A stretch of DNA of 64,000 nt. Origin: Nitratiruptor sp. SB155-2 (GTDB taxonomy: Bacteria > Campylobacterota > Campylobacteria > Campylobacterales > Nitratiruptoraceae). Of this stretch, positions 8,182 through 17,190 are shown piece by piece (position 1 is the stretch's first letter; every line of letters starts with the position of its first letter). Made by a program: the position numbers and the translations under genes. The notes under the pieces are model-generated. The model had not been told where the DNA came from and did not search any database. It worked only from the letters and a program-made list of their open reading frames with translations. The stretch covers positions 454,501 through 518,500 of the forward strand of contig NC_009662.1 in NCBI RefSeq assembly GCF_000010325.1, in the 5' to 3' direction.

Positions 8182-8323
8182 AAGCTGTGACGATAGAGAA
8201 CGTATCAACCTTAACGCTTAACAGCACATACCATATAGCGCCAATGATTGCGTATCTTGCGTCCATTCGAAGTATGAAAAGCAAGATGATAGCAAATCCT
8301 AAAAAAGTAAGTACAAATTCCAT
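8108..8323 (-). CDS. Small hydrophobic membrane protein, antisense in the tail operon (candidate moron gene)
   Basis: 71 residues, with hydrophobic stretches at about 3-19, 24-37 and 43-58 and a basic tail (KLVRLVKKSASTL) that should stay in the cytoplasm. It occupies the only sizeable gap (156 bases) in the plus-strand tail operon and runs against it. A promoter-like element lies just upstream (8330-8357), placing the transcription start at or next to the ATG, so the mRNA may be leaderless; no Shine-Dalgarno is seen. This arrangement is typical of lysogeny-expressed morons (for example superinfection exclusion), but a holin-like role cannot be excluded. Confidence 0.55.
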   Translation of the reverse strand: MEFVLTFLGFAIILLFILRMDARYAIIGAIWYVLLSVKVDTFSIVTASILSLFVLLAPKLVRLVKKSASTL

Positions 8324-8329
8324 AGGATC

Positions 8330-8357
8330 ATTATACCATGGCTAAAAAAGAACTCAA
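8330..8357 (-). promoter_or_regulatory. Sigma-70-like promoter for the antisense membrane gene
   Basis: On the minus strand: TTGAGT (8357-8352), 16-base spacer, TATAAT (8335-8330). The -10 box is perfect and the -35 matches 4 of 6. Expected start of transcription is about 8323, the A of the ATG. The element lies over the start of the tape measure gene, so it is active only if lysogenic transcription is present. Confidence 0.5.
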
Positions 8358-11300
8358 GCTCATCATCAAAACTGATGCAAAAACTGGCGATCTTAAGGTA
8401 TTTGCTGGCGAAGTCAGCAAGCTGGATAAAGCCACAGAGAAATTATCGCATACTACCGCTAAATCTATCAAAAACATTGAAAGCTTCACAAAACGAATTC
8501 GAGATATGGCTCACATCGGTGTGGCCATATATGCGCTCAAACAACTTGCAGATGCAGCTGTTGCCCTTGGTGGTTCTTTTACTGGTACTGCAATGGAATT
8601 TGAAAAGTTTAACGCTGTATTGAAAACCATTGAGGGGAGCAGCCAAAAAGCAGAAAAATCAATGCAATGGATAGTCCATTTCACTAAAACTACTCCATAT
8701 CAACTTGCAGAAACGACTGAAGCGTTTGTAAAACTTCGAGCGTACGGACTTGAACCTACAAAAGGACTCCTAAAATCCCTTGGTGATACTGCAGCAGCTA
8801 TGGGTAAGCCGCTTGACCAGGCTGTTGAAGCGATAGCAGATGCAGTCAATGGTGAATTTGAGCGCCTTAAAGAGTTTGGAATAAAAGCATACAATCAAGG
8901 TAGTAAGGTAGCTTTTCAGTGGGCGGATGCAAGTGGAAAAGTAAAGCATATCGTAATAGACAATAACCAAGAGATTATACAAAGTACACTTGAGACGATA
9001 TGGAACAGCAAGTATGAAGGCGCAATGAATGAGCGCGCAAATACACTTGAGGGCATTCTTTCAAATATAGCGGACAATTGGACGATTTTAAAAAAGAATG
9101 TGATGGATGCCGGGCTATTCAATTACATCAAATCCATCACAAAGGCGATCGGTGATGAATTTGCAAGTGCAGTAGATAAAAGCAAAACAAAAGCAAAAGA
9201 GTGGAGCGAATGGCTCATAAACGGCATCCGCTTTGTAGCTAAAGCTGTTGTTCAGATGGCATACAAATGGGATGTTGTTGTCAAAGCTATCAAGGTACTC
9301 AAAATTGAATGGACAGCGTTCAAATTGGCCATTGTCACAGCAGCTGCTGGATTTGAAAAGATTTTCAATGGCATAAGAATCGGCATAGCAAAAGCATACA
9401 ACTGGATAGTGGATAAAGCGAAAGCTATCAATAATGCACTCCCAGGATTCTTAAAAATAGGATGGATAGACAATCTCCAAAAAATGAAAGTCCCTCAAGC
9501 TTTTACAGCATACGAAGAAGAATCAGAAAGACTCTATAAAGAGCTTAAAAATCAGGTTCAAGACTATGTAGATTTTGCGAATGAAAAACACAACCAGCTT
9601 GGCGACAAGTTCAAAGAAATCTTTAAAAGAGCGGAAGAATACTATAAAAAATTTCAAAGCAATGTGAAAACCACTACCAAAAAAACGACAAAAGAAGTAA
9701 AACGCGCTGTAGACGGTGCTTTTCAAAAAACAGCTTCGAAAATTAAAAAAACAACTAAAACCACCGCCAAATACATCGAAACCACTTTCGATAAAGTCTC
9801 GACAAACATATATGATAGCTTCAATAATAACTTCTTTGACGCTATCACGGGTAAATTCAAAGACTTCAAATCGTTTCTGAAAAGCTTATTTAACGACATT
9901 TTGGGCTCTATCGTCAATCCTTTTGCAAGAAGCATAAGTGCATCTTTGGCTGGATTCTTTACCAACGGACTTGCAAGCATGGTCGGTTTACCGCAAGTCT
10001 CAATGAACGGTGTGACTATCGCAAAAGAGCTTACAAAAGCTGGATGGAAAGCTTTGGGGGACGGTGTCTATCAAAACGAAGTTGGCCAAAAGATCGTCAC
10101 AACCGGCGGGCAGATTCAAGCGTATGCGGCGGATGGGAGTCCGATAAATGATATAGCTACGATTGCATCATTGCCTGCGGCTCTTAAAACTGGCTCGTCT
10201 GCTCTAAAAGGACCAGGTGCTGCACTGGCTTCCGCTCAACTTGCACTAATGAAACCGTTTTCTATGGCGGGTCAATGGCTTGTTGGAAACGGGATGACGA
10301 ATGCCGGACTTGGTGTGATTGGGTTTGGGCAAGGTTTCGCACATCCATTTACATATGTCAATCTCGGTACTACTGCTGGAACGGTAGGAAGTATTGCAGG
10401 GTCCGCATTGAGCGGTGGTTTGTTGGGTTTTGGCGCTGGAAAGCTTGGAGATATGCTTTTCGGTGCTGACACGTATGCCGGTATTGGCGGGGCATTGGGC
10501 GGAGCGATAGGCAGCGGTCTTGTATCGGCTGGACTTGTTTCAGGCCCTGTTGGTGGAATAATAGCAGGTATAGGTACAATAATCGGCGGCATCTTTGGCA
10601 AGAAAAAATACACATCCCAGGGGATAGAGGCTTTCGACTACGTTGGTGCGTCAAACATCACAGACGAAACCCTCAAAGCGTACAAACACTGGGAAAAAGA
10701 AGGATGGTTCAGTTCAAGCAGCGGTGACGAGTATAGCCTCGTTTCACAGGTTGTCAAAAACAGACTTAAAAAGACGTTTCAGGCGCTTGACGAGATACTT
10801 TTGAAAGTGTTCCAAAAAGAGGCTGAGTGGACGTATCTCGCACCTGGCAAGATATGGGACAAGGAGGATGCGCTTGAAAAAACAATTCTCTCCTCCTTCG
10901 TTCAGCATATCACCGGAAAAGATATCCAAAGCGACGAGTTCACGCAACAGCTCAAGCAGATATGGATCGACTACGCTGAATCAATCGACAAGACAATCAC
11001 GGAAACTTTGACGGAAGAGTTTGGCAAATACCTCAAGACACGAAGAGACTTCTCCATATGGAAAGCCAAGATATTCGGCAACGATATAGAAGCCCTCAGG
11101 CTCAAGATGGAGTATGCGAAAGAGGACTTGCAAAGCCTCCAAAAAGCGATGGATGCCTCAAACGTGACCGTGGACAACTATCTCGATCTTATGCAAAAAG
11201 CCATCGAGGCGAGCCCCACACCTGATACGATAGAGTCCTGGAATCAGCTTGGCCAAGCGTTGATGCAGGCAACAGATGCTGAAAGAGCATACAAACAGGC

Positions 11301-12603
11301 GATCGAACAGACTATCACACAAGGCATCTCACGATTCGAAAGCGCTCTTGCTATTTTGAACGCAAAGCCGATCGAAAATGTATCGCAGCTGCTTGAGGCA
11401 ATAGCCAACGCGACGCCAGAGACGGTGCAAAACGTTCTTGCTGCCATCAACAATCTCAAGCAAAAAGAGATACAGGATGCGCAAAAGAGCTACAACGACA
11501 GAATCAATCAGCTCAACAAAGAAAAAAGCGTCATCCAAAATATCGCACGCTATCTTGACCAGCTCAGACGCGGTGCCGACAGACTTCGAGCGATTGCCCT
11601 CAGAGGGACTACATACGCAAAAGAGCGGTTCTACGAATATCTTGGCAGGGTCCGAAACGATCTTGCAAACGGTCTCAATCCGGATAAAGACGTAGAAAAT
11701 CTCTTGAACTACGCTTCAGCGTATCAAGAATATCTTAAACAGAACTCACAAACGCAAAAAGAGTATCTGTTCGAAACCAACAAGATGGCGAACCTGCTTG
11801 ACGATATGGCGGATAGATACGACGTGAAATCCAATACCGACAGGATCGAGTCTGCAATCGTCGAGGCAAATATCGACTTGCAAAACAGGATTGGCGAGAT
11901 CAACGAAACGTATCAGCGATACACGGAAATGCTCAAACTCACCATCGAGCGAGAGTACCAATCTTTTGTGGACAAGATGATCGATCAATATGCCGAGTAT
12001 CTTGGCTACGATTCGCCAATCGTTCAACAGTTGATACAGCTGCAAAACGCAATTATGGCTGCGATCCAGGACAGCCAAAACAAGGTGGCGAGCTACCAGG
12101 TTCTCACCGCTCCAAGCGATAGCGGCGGAGGCGGAAGTGAAGCGTACAACCTTGTCTATCAAACCTACATGGAAGTGCTTGGCCGTCCACCAGATACAGA
12201 CGCCGCGGGGTGGGTTGAAGCAGTCAAAAGCGGCGATATAGCGCCTCAAGACCTTGCAAAATCTATCGCATACGCTGCTACGCAAGTATTTGATGAGAGT
12301 TCATATAATGGAGACGTACCGCATGAGGTGATCGAGGAATCCATAAAAAACGCTGCAAACTATGCGATCTTGCATCCATTCGCGGATGGCGGAATCGTGA
12401 CCGCTCCAACTGCCGCCTTGATTGGGGAAGCTGGATATCACGAAGCAGTCATTCCGCTCAAAGATCCAAACGATCCGTTGAACCAGAAGACTCTCATATC
12501 AGAGATACGAGCGCTTAGACGAGAAGTCGCAGCACTCAAAGAGTACAACAAAGAGACGGCGAACAATACAAAAGTATTGCAGACTGACAGGAGATTCGCA
12601 TGA
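8338..12603 (+). CDS. Tape measure protein with a DUF4214-like domain
   Basis: 1421 residues, the largest gene of the prophage. N-terminal helices (KLDKATEKLSHTTAKS) and a hydrophobic Gly-rich membrane-like section at about residues 684-755 are typical of tape measure proteins, which set tail length and form the DNA channel through the cell envelope. Residues about 1265-1320 (YNLVYQTYMEVLGRPPD, then AAGWVEAVKSGDIAPQDLA) look like a DUF4214 domain, usually found in secreted proteins. The C-terminus has the common phage FADGGIVTAPTAALIGEAG motif. At about 3 bases per 0.15 nm of tail rise the length implies a long siphophage tail. The start has only a weak AGGA upstream. The stop overlaps the next start (ATGA). 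Confidence 0.9.
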   Translation: MAKKELKLIIKTDAKTGDLKVFAGEVSKLDKATEKLSHTTAKSIKNIESFTKRIRDMAHIGVAIYALKQLADAAVALGGSFTGTAMEFEKFNAVLKTIEGSSQKAEKSMQWIVHFTKTTPYQLAETTEAFVKLRAYGLEPTKGLLKSLGDTAAAMGKPLDQAVEAIADAVNGEFERLKEFGIKAYNQGSKVAFQWADASGKVKHIVIDNNQEIIQSTLETIWNSKYEGAMNERANTLEGILSNIADNWTILKKNVMDAGLFNYIKSITKAIGDEFASAVDKSKTKAKEWSEWLINGIRFVAKAVVQMAYKWDVVVKAIKVLKIEWTAFKLAIVTAAAGFEKIFNGIRIGIAKAYNWIVDKAKAINNALPGFLKIGWIDNLQKMKVPQAFTAYEEESERLYKELKNQVQDYVDFANEKHNQLGDKFKEIFKRAEEYYKKFQSNVKTTTKKTTKEVKRAVDGAFQKTASKIKKTTKTTAKYIETTFDKVSTNIYDSFNNNFFDAITGKFKDFKSFLKSLFNDILGSIVNPFARSISASLAGFFTNGLASMVGLPQVSMNGVTIAKELTKAGWKALGDGVYQNEVGQKIVTTGGQIQAYAADGSPINDIATIASLPAALKTGSSALKGPGAALASAQLALMKPFSMAGQWLVGNGMTNAGLGVIGFGQGFAHPFTYVNLGTTAGTVGSIAGSALSGGLLGFGAGKLGDMLFGADTYAGIGGALGGAIGSGLVSAGLVSGPVGGIIAGIGTIIGGIFGKKKYTSQGIEAFDYVGASNITDETLKAYKHWEKEGWFSSSSGDEYSLVSQVVKNRLKKTFQALDEILLKVFQKEAEWTYLAPGKIWDKEDALEKTILSSFVQHITGKDIQSDEFTQQLKQIWIDYAESIDKTITETLTEEFGKYLKTRRDFSIWKAKIFGNDIEALRLKMEYAKEDLQSLQKAMDASNVTVDNYLDLMQKAIEASPTPDTIESWNQLGQALMQATDAERAYKQAIEQTITQGISRFESALAILNAKPIENVSQLLEAIANATPETVQNVLAAINNLKQKEIQDAQKSYNDRINQLNKEKSVIQNIARYLDQLRRGADRLRAIALRGTTYAKERFYEYLGRVRNDLANGLNPDKDVENLLNYASAYQEYLKQNSQTQKEYLFETNKMANLLDDMADRYDVKSNTDRIESAIVEANIDLQNRIGEINETYQRYTEMLKLTIEREYQSFVDKMIDQYAEYLGYDSPIVQQLIQLQNAIMAAIQDSQNKVASYQVLTAPSDSGGGGSEAYNLVYQTYMEVLGRPPDTDAAGWVEAVKSGDIAPQDLAKSIAYAATQVFDESSYNGDVPHEVIEESIKNAANYAILHPFADGGIVTAPTAALIGEAGYHEAVIPLKDPNDPLNQKTLISEIRALRREVAALKEYNKETANNTKVLQTDRRFA

Positions 12604-13760
12604 GATACGTTCAGCCGAGAACCACCACGCTGTCAGTGACCGACAATGGCTATACCTACACTAAAACGGTATATGAAGCTCCAACTACAATTAGCGGCGT
12701 GACCGATGAAACGTATCCAAACTATGATCCAGGTGCCACATATAATTTGGGTGAATACGTGATAGTACCTGAACTAAAAACGATATACAGGTGTACTGAT
12801 AGCAATGTTACTGGCGTATTCCCTCCATCAGACCAGTCCAAATGGATCGACTGGGGATTTGTAAACTCCTACAAAATGCTCTCGACGGACGAGCAAATCG
12901 GGGCGCAGACAGTAGGTACAAATATCGTTCTTGAAATGCCATTTAGCAGATGCGATACCGTAGGACTTGTGAATATCCATTTCGCTCAACTGCTTCTTGA
13001 GCTGATAGACAACGACAAAAACCCGATTACTGGAGAAAGTGTTGGGACAGGTGATGGCGCTGCCACGACATTTCAACTTGCAAACACGAACATTGTCAAA
13101 GATTCGGAGACCATATACGTTGACAGTGTAGCGCAGACGAGAGATACCGACTACACGATAGACAATGCTTCGGGGCAGATTACATTTACGACCGCTCCAG
13201 CTGACGGAGCCGCAATTACAGCCGATTATCAGTTTGCGGATGAAGTCAGGGTGGTAAGTGGTAGAGACATAGGATGTATAAGCTTTTCTGAGTATTTCTA
13301 CGACGAAATAAAAGAAAAATCACGCGTCATTGCGACGGACATCAAATGGCTTCCAAACGCTACGCTTAGGCTCACCTTTGATGGCGGAACGGAAGGAGTT
13401 GTGAAGATCGGATCAATCGTCATTGGAAGCGCAAGAGAGTTGGGATTGACGCTCTATGGCACCGAGCTTAGCTTTGAAGACAAAAGCAAAATCCAAAACG
13501 ATGAGTTCACAAACACGCGAAAAGTGATCCGATACGGACATGTTCGAGTCCTCAAAGCAAAAGTAGTCTTTGATGTACCAGATTTCAACGTAGTAGCGCA
13601 AAAAGTTGGAGAGATCGTAGGAAAAAATGTTCTATTCATTCCTGACGAGACAGACAGATTCAGCGAGATGACAAACATCGCATACATAGAGGATTTCTCG
13701 ATGCCGATAGACAATCCGGTCAAATTTGAAACCACAACAACAATAGTAGGAGTAGCGTGA
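12600..13760 (+). CDS. Tail tip protein with carbohydrate-binding-like and beta-sandwich domains
   Basis: 386 residues directly after the tape measure gene (ATGA overlap), the place of distal tail proteins. Residues about 40-85 (YNLGEYVIV, IYRCTDSNVTGVFPP, KWIDWGF) resemble short carbohydrate-binding modules of the CBM5/12 type. Residues about 148-210 (GDGAATTFQLAN, IYVDSVAQTRDTDYTID, GQITFTTAPADGAAITADY) are the beta-sandwich repeat found in many phage virion proteins. The remainder is unassigned. Likely roles are baseplate hub structure and a first sugar contact with the host surface. Confidence 0.6.
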   Translation: MRYVQPRTTTLSVTDNGYTYTKTVYEAPTTISGVTDETYPNYDPGATYNLGEYVIVPELKTIYRCTDSNVTGVFPPSDQSKWIDWGFVNSYKMLSTDEQIGAQTVGTNIVLEMPFSRCDTVGLVNIHFAQLLLELIDNDKNPITGESVGTGDGAATTFQLANTNIVKDSETIYVDSVAQTRDTDYTIDNASGQITFTTAPADGAAITADYQFADEVRVVSGRDIGCISFSEYFYDEIKEKSRVIATDIKWLPNATLRLTFDGGTEGVVKIGSIVIGSARELGLTLYGTELSFEDKSKIQNDEFTNTRKVIRYGHVRVLKAKVVFDVPDFNVVAQKVGEIVGKNVLFIPDETDRFSEMTNIAYIEDFSMPIDNPVKFETTTTIVGVA

Positions 13761-14425
13761 TGACACAATTGCCGACACTGACCGTTTTCAGCGGGCAGGT
13801 ACCAGATAAAACAACGATGGACAAGGACACGTTCGCAAACAGTGTTCATATCTATCTCAACTATTTCAACGACAGTTTCGTACCTGAGACAAACACGCTT
13901 GTGGACAATATGAACACATTGAGCGGCGAGGTTCAGACAGCTGCGGATAATGCCGCAGTTAGTGCTACAAATGCAGCAACGAGTGAAGCCAATGCTGTGC
14001 AATCAGCAACAAATGCCGCAACTTCAGAGCAAAATGCAGCTACAAGCGAAGCCAATGCAGCAAACAGTGCAAGTGCGGCAGCGAACAGTGAAGCGAACGC
14101 AGCAACGAGCGAATCCAACGCTGCGCAATCTGCAACAAACGCTGCAAACAGCGAACAAAAAGCGTTCAAGTGGGCGAACGAAGATGAGGATATCGAAGTC
14201 GAGCCAGGACAGTACAGCGCAAAACATTGGGCTGCAAAGGCAGCATATGTTGTATCGAATGGCGTGATTGACGATACTTCAGTATCTACAATAACGACGT
14301 ACTCTTCACAAATGATCGAGGATAGATTGCAAGAGTTTGCGTCTACTGCAAGCGTGATCGATGGTGGAACTGCAAGTTCTACTGTTGATGCAATCATTGA
14401 TGGTGGTGGAGCTTCAAACGCATAA
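13760..14425 (+). CDS. Tail fibre protein with Ala/Asn/Ser repeat stalk
   Basis: 222 residues from ATG 13760, which overlaps the previous TGA. Residues about 55-135 are a run of 7-residue-type repeats built on NAATSEANA / NAAQSATNA, the pattern of lambda side-tail-fibre stalks, which form trimeric coiled shafts. The flanking YSAKHWAAKA segment also occurs in fibre proteins. No tip domain is present, so the receptor-binding part is probably encoded by the following genes. The matching DNA repeat spans about 13925-14165. Confidence 0.7.
   Translation: MTQLPTLTVFSGQVPDKTTMDKDTFANSVHIYLNYFNDSFVPETNTLVDNMNTLSGEVQTAADNAAVSATNAATSEANAVQSATNAATSEQNAATSEANAANSASAAANSEANAATSESNAAQSATNAANSEQKAFKWANEDEDIEVEPGQYSAKHWAAKAAYVVSNGVIDDTSVSTITTYSSQMIEDRLQEFASTASVIDGGTASSTVDAIIDGGGASNA
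13925..14165 (+). repeat. Degenerate tandem repeat in the tail fibre gene
   Basis: Imperfect 21- and 42-base units encoding NAATSEANA-type motifs. The units differ at third positions and in a few codons, so they are coding repeats rather than a CRISPR-like array; there are no unique spacers. Such tracts recombine easily and can change fibre length. Confidence 0.75.
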
Positions 14426-14439
14426 AAGGAGGAAAATAG

Positions 14440-14850
14440 ATGGCTCAAATAATTCAACATCGTAGAGACACGAAAGCAAACTGGGAACAATACGATCCAG
14501 TTTTGGCAGCAGGTGAAGTTGCAGTCCAAACAGATACATACCAAATAAAAGTTGGTGACGGTGTCAAGAAATGGAGCGAATTACCATTTGTAAGCTTTGG
14601 ACTGCTTGATAATCCAGAAGGATACTTTGAAACTTTGAGCATAACAGGCGTTGTGTATGATGCAAACAATATGCCAACAGAAATTACATTTTCCAATGGT
14701 TCAAAGGCATTGTACACATATGACGCTGCTACTGGTTTGTTGACGGAAACGGACTATACGAAAGAGGATGGAACCACCGTGTTCTACAAAGTTCAATATA
14801 CATATGATACAAACAATCTACTCACATCAGTTACAAGGAGTTATGTATGA
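14440..14850 (+). CDS. Small tail fibre protein with Mtd-type N-terminal domain
   Basis: 136 residues, AGGAGG upstream. The start (MAQIIQHRRDTKANWEQYDP followed by LAAGEVAVQTDT and KVGDGVKKWSELPF) is the domain found at the N-terminus of the Bordetella phage Mtd and many fibre proteins, which attaches them to the tail. The C-terminal 70 residues carry YD/RHS-like repeats (ALYTYDAATGLLTETDY, VQYTYDTNNLLTSV). No variable-region or reverse transcriptase is seen nearby, so this is not evidence for a diversity-generating element. The stop overlaps the next start (ATGA). Confidence 0.68.
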   Translation: MAQIIQHRRDTKANWEQYDPVLAAGEVAVQTDTYQIKVGDGVKKWSELPFVSFGLLDNPEGYFETLSITGVVYDANNMPTEITFSNGSKALYTYDAATGLLTETDYTKEDGTTVFYKVQYTYDTNNLLTSVTRSYV

Positions 14851-16433
14851 GCATTGAATTAGCTGCAATAAGCGGACTTAAAAAAGAGTTGGGCGAAAAA
14901 GTAGGATTGGTAAGAGAATTTGATTTGGTTGCAGGTGAAGATATCACAAAGGGGCAAAAGGTCACTGTAGGAGAAGATGGAAAAGCATACACAAAATTAT
15001 CTTTAGCTGGATTTAATACTCTTGAGGAAGTTCTTGGTTCTTTTAATGATAATGAAAGCCATCCAACTTTATATACTGCCGGATATTCTCAGATAGATGA
15101 TACTAGGGCGTTATTCCTGTTCAATAGGTATTCAACAAATGCGAATGTATCAAACGAATGGCAATTGGCTCTAACGCTTGCATATCAAGACGCAAATGGA
15201 GCATTGCAAACAACAAGAAGTTTTGTCATACAAGTTGATGGATATACTGGCGGTTCTACATGGACATATAATACAATACAGTCTCCTATACTCCATAAAA
15301 TTGATGATACGCATTATCTGATCAGTTGGGCAAGGACATATTATCACTACGATGGATCAGCGTACATAATCGCATCGTATTTGGAAAGTTGTATTGCAAC
15401 ATTGGATTTAACAAATAATACATTTTCAATAGGAACAGTAACATCATCGGCTACAAACAGCACAAGCGGCGGATATACCGGTTATGTAAGTTATGCTTTC
15501 AAGTTCTTACCAGTTGATGCAGGAAACGTATTTTATCTTGAAGCAATTACTCAAGACATATGGAAAATTTCAGTAAATACAACAGATTATTCAATAACAC
15601 ATTCATCTGTAAACACTGCTTCTGCTTTTAGCGACCTATATGGTTCAGTTATACCTATTTCAACTGGTGGCTCTTTTGTTGTTGAGTATGCTAACAATAC
15701 AAGTTACTACAAAAATGTTATAACATCTAATACAGCAACAGATGTCACAAGAGTTCAAATTACAAGTGGAGAAGTCGCTTCAAATGTGGACTACATATGG
15801 ACATTAGATGTCCAAAAAGCAATAGTAAAAAATAATGATGGACTTTATATCAATGAATACAATTCGGATGCAACAATTGCTTCTCAAAGCAAACTTGAAT
15901 GTGATTTTGATGATGATGTTGTTTATATAGCTTCTTTTTCACAAGATATTTTGTCTTACAAAGATGCAGATGGAAATTACCTTGTTGCTTTCCCAACATA
16001 CGAGGTTGGAAAAGCTTATGCAGACCCATTATCAAACAATGTACATACTGCATACAATGTAATAGTTGCAAGAGTATATTACGACTCAACAACATCAAAA
16101 TGGTATGCAGAAAAAATTGGAGAAATAGAAGGCTTTGTTGCAAACATTGGTGTTAGACCAATAGTTGCAAAACTTGGAGACTATTTTGTTATTGCATCTG
16201 GAACTTGGAAAGCTTATGATAGCTTCAATGAAGTAGAACAAAGATTTACATATTCTACTGATCCAATTCAAAAACATCCTGCAAAACTTTATGCAAGAGC
16301 TGATGCTTTAGCAGGAGATACTGTTAGTTGTTTTACTCCTGAAGTGCCAATTAGTCTTGGATTGAATGTGGGAGAAAAACTTGGACAATTTATCGGTGTA
16401 GGAAACGGATATGCAATCAAGGAGGATAGATAA
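14847..16433 (+). CDS. Putative receptor-binding tail protein, propeller-like
   Basis: 528 residues with no recognised family. The short N-terminal region (EFDLVAGEDITKGQKVTV) resembles phage adhesin attachment domains. Residues about 60-470 are a series of beta-rich segments, each with an aromatic, Asp/Asn-rich core (HYLISWARTYYHYDG, VFYLEAITQDIWKI, YLVAFPTYEVGKAY), as in beta-propellers. A final ~40-residue module (AGDTVSCFTPEVPISLGLNV) may be a trimerisation or capping piece. By eye the gene is richer in A+T than the tape measure gene, which fits exchange of host-range genes. Function inferred from position and shape. Confidence 0.5.
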   Translation: MSIELAAISGLKKELGEKVGLVREFDLVAGEDITKGQKVTVGEDGKAYTKLSLAGFNTLEEVLGSFNDNESHPTLYTAGYSQIDDTRALFLFNRYSTNANVSNEWQLALTLAYQDANGALQTTRSFVIQVDGYTGGSTWTYNTIQSPILHKIDDTHYLISWARTYYHYDGSAYIIASYLESCIATLDLTNNTFSIGTVTSSATNSTSGGYTGYVSYAFKFLPVDAGNVFYLEAITQDIWKISVNTTDYSITHSSVNTASAFSDLYGSVIPISTGGSFVVEYANNTSYYKNVITSNTATDVTRVQITSGEVASNVDYIWTLDVQKAIVKNNDGLYINEYNSDATIASQSKLECDFDDDVVYIASFSQDILSYKDADGNYLVAFPTYEVGKAYADPLSNNVHTAYNVIVARVYYDSTTSKWYAEKIGEIEGFVANIGVRPIVAKLGDYFVIASGTWKAYDSFNEVEQRFTYSTDPIQKHPAKLYARADALAGDTVSCFTPEVPISLGLNVGEKLGQFIGVGNGYAIKEDR

Positions 16434-16882
16434 TGGAAAGATATGCAAAGTATGATCCACAAACAATGGAGATAGAAGGACTCTATGAAAGAGAAGTAGA
16501 AAATAGTGTACTTATGCCTATTAGTTTTGCGAAAGGAAATATTGTAGAAGCTGTTAGGGCTTGGAAGCTTTCTAAAGCAAAAAAAGCTATTGATGCAAAG
16601 TACAAAGCGTACATTGAAAAATATCCTGAGGTGGAGGTAGCTTCATTCAAAGATAAGGCAAAAGAAGCTGCATTGGTGAAAAAAGACCCAAATACACCAC
16701 TGGAAGATACGCCATATCTTACCGCTCTTGCTGGTGGCTCTATTGATGCAAGAAACGCACTGGCTGATGCGGTCAATGCAAAAGTTTTAGAAGCTGCTCA
16801 ACTTGAAGCCGAAGGTGTGGCTCTTAGAGATAAAATCAAAAATGCTACAACACTTGATGAGCTTCTTGCAATTGGAGTGTAA
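16433..16882 (+). CDS. Probable tail fibre assembly protein
   Basis: 149 residues; ATG overlaps the previous TAA by one base and follows AAGGAGG. It begins with a short beta-like segment (YAKYDPQTMEIEGLYE) followed by long charged helices, the layout of small tail-fibre chaperones (DUF4376-like) encoded right after the adhesin. Family membership is by pattern, not by a fixed motif. Confidence 0.5.
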   Translation: MERYAKYDPQTMEIEGLYEREVENSVLMPISFAKGNIVEAVRAWKLSKAKKAIDAKYKAYIEKYPEVEVASFKDKAKEAALVKKDPNTPLEDTPYLTALAGGSIDARNALADAVNAKVLEAAQLEAEGVALRDKIKNATTLDELLAIGV

Positions 16883-17190
16883 ATGTTCATAGGCAATATA
16901 GTCATAGATCATATTGAGGGAACCACCAATTTCCGCCAGTAGCTGGAAGATACCTTGAAGCTGCCATACTGCACGATGCTCTTTACAAAGCAGAAGCATT
17001 GCCGAGAAAAGAGTGTGATCTTTTGTTTCTTGAAGCTATGGAAGAGCTTGGAACGAAGAAGTGGAAGAGACTCACTATGTACTATGCGGTTCGGTGGTTC
17101 GGATGGAAAGTGTGGAGAAGTCACAAAGGTGAAGAGGTTTTGAAAGCGAGAGAATATGTCAAAGTAAAACCCATGAAGGACAGAAAATGA
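16883..17190 (+). pseudogene. Broken DUF1353 gene (frameshift or internal deletion)
   Basis: From ATG 16883 the frame reads a DUF1353-like opening (MFIGNIVIDHIEG) but stops after 19 codons. In another frame, open from 16918 to TGA at 17190, the body of the DUF1353 family follows: PPVAGRYLEAAILHDALYKA, then RKECDLLFLEAMEELG and MYYAVRWFGW. The usual central stretch with a TDGAS/TDLAS motif is missing, so roughly 25-30 codons appear to be lost with a change of frame. DUF1353 proteins are common in phage tail-lysis regions; their role is not known. A short product from TTG 16999 is possible but would lack the N-terminal half. Confidence 0.6.

Noticed and set aside
8115-8345. 76-residue plus-strand ORF in the gap before the tape measure gene
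   Set aside because: No ribosome site, overlaps the tape measure start and mirrors the antisense membrane gene, which has better support.
10272-10613. Proline-rich ORF antisense to the tape measure gene
   Set aside because: Its composition is the mirror of the Gly-rich membrane section of the tape measure protein.
13925-14165. CRISPR-like periodic repeat
   Set aside because: Units code for the NAATSEANA-type fibre stalk in frame, vary at third positions and have no unique spacers.
14440-14850. Diversity-generating retroelement, because of the Mtd-like domain
   Set aside because: No reverse transcriptase, no template/variable repeat pair and no Avd-like gene in the neighbourhood.
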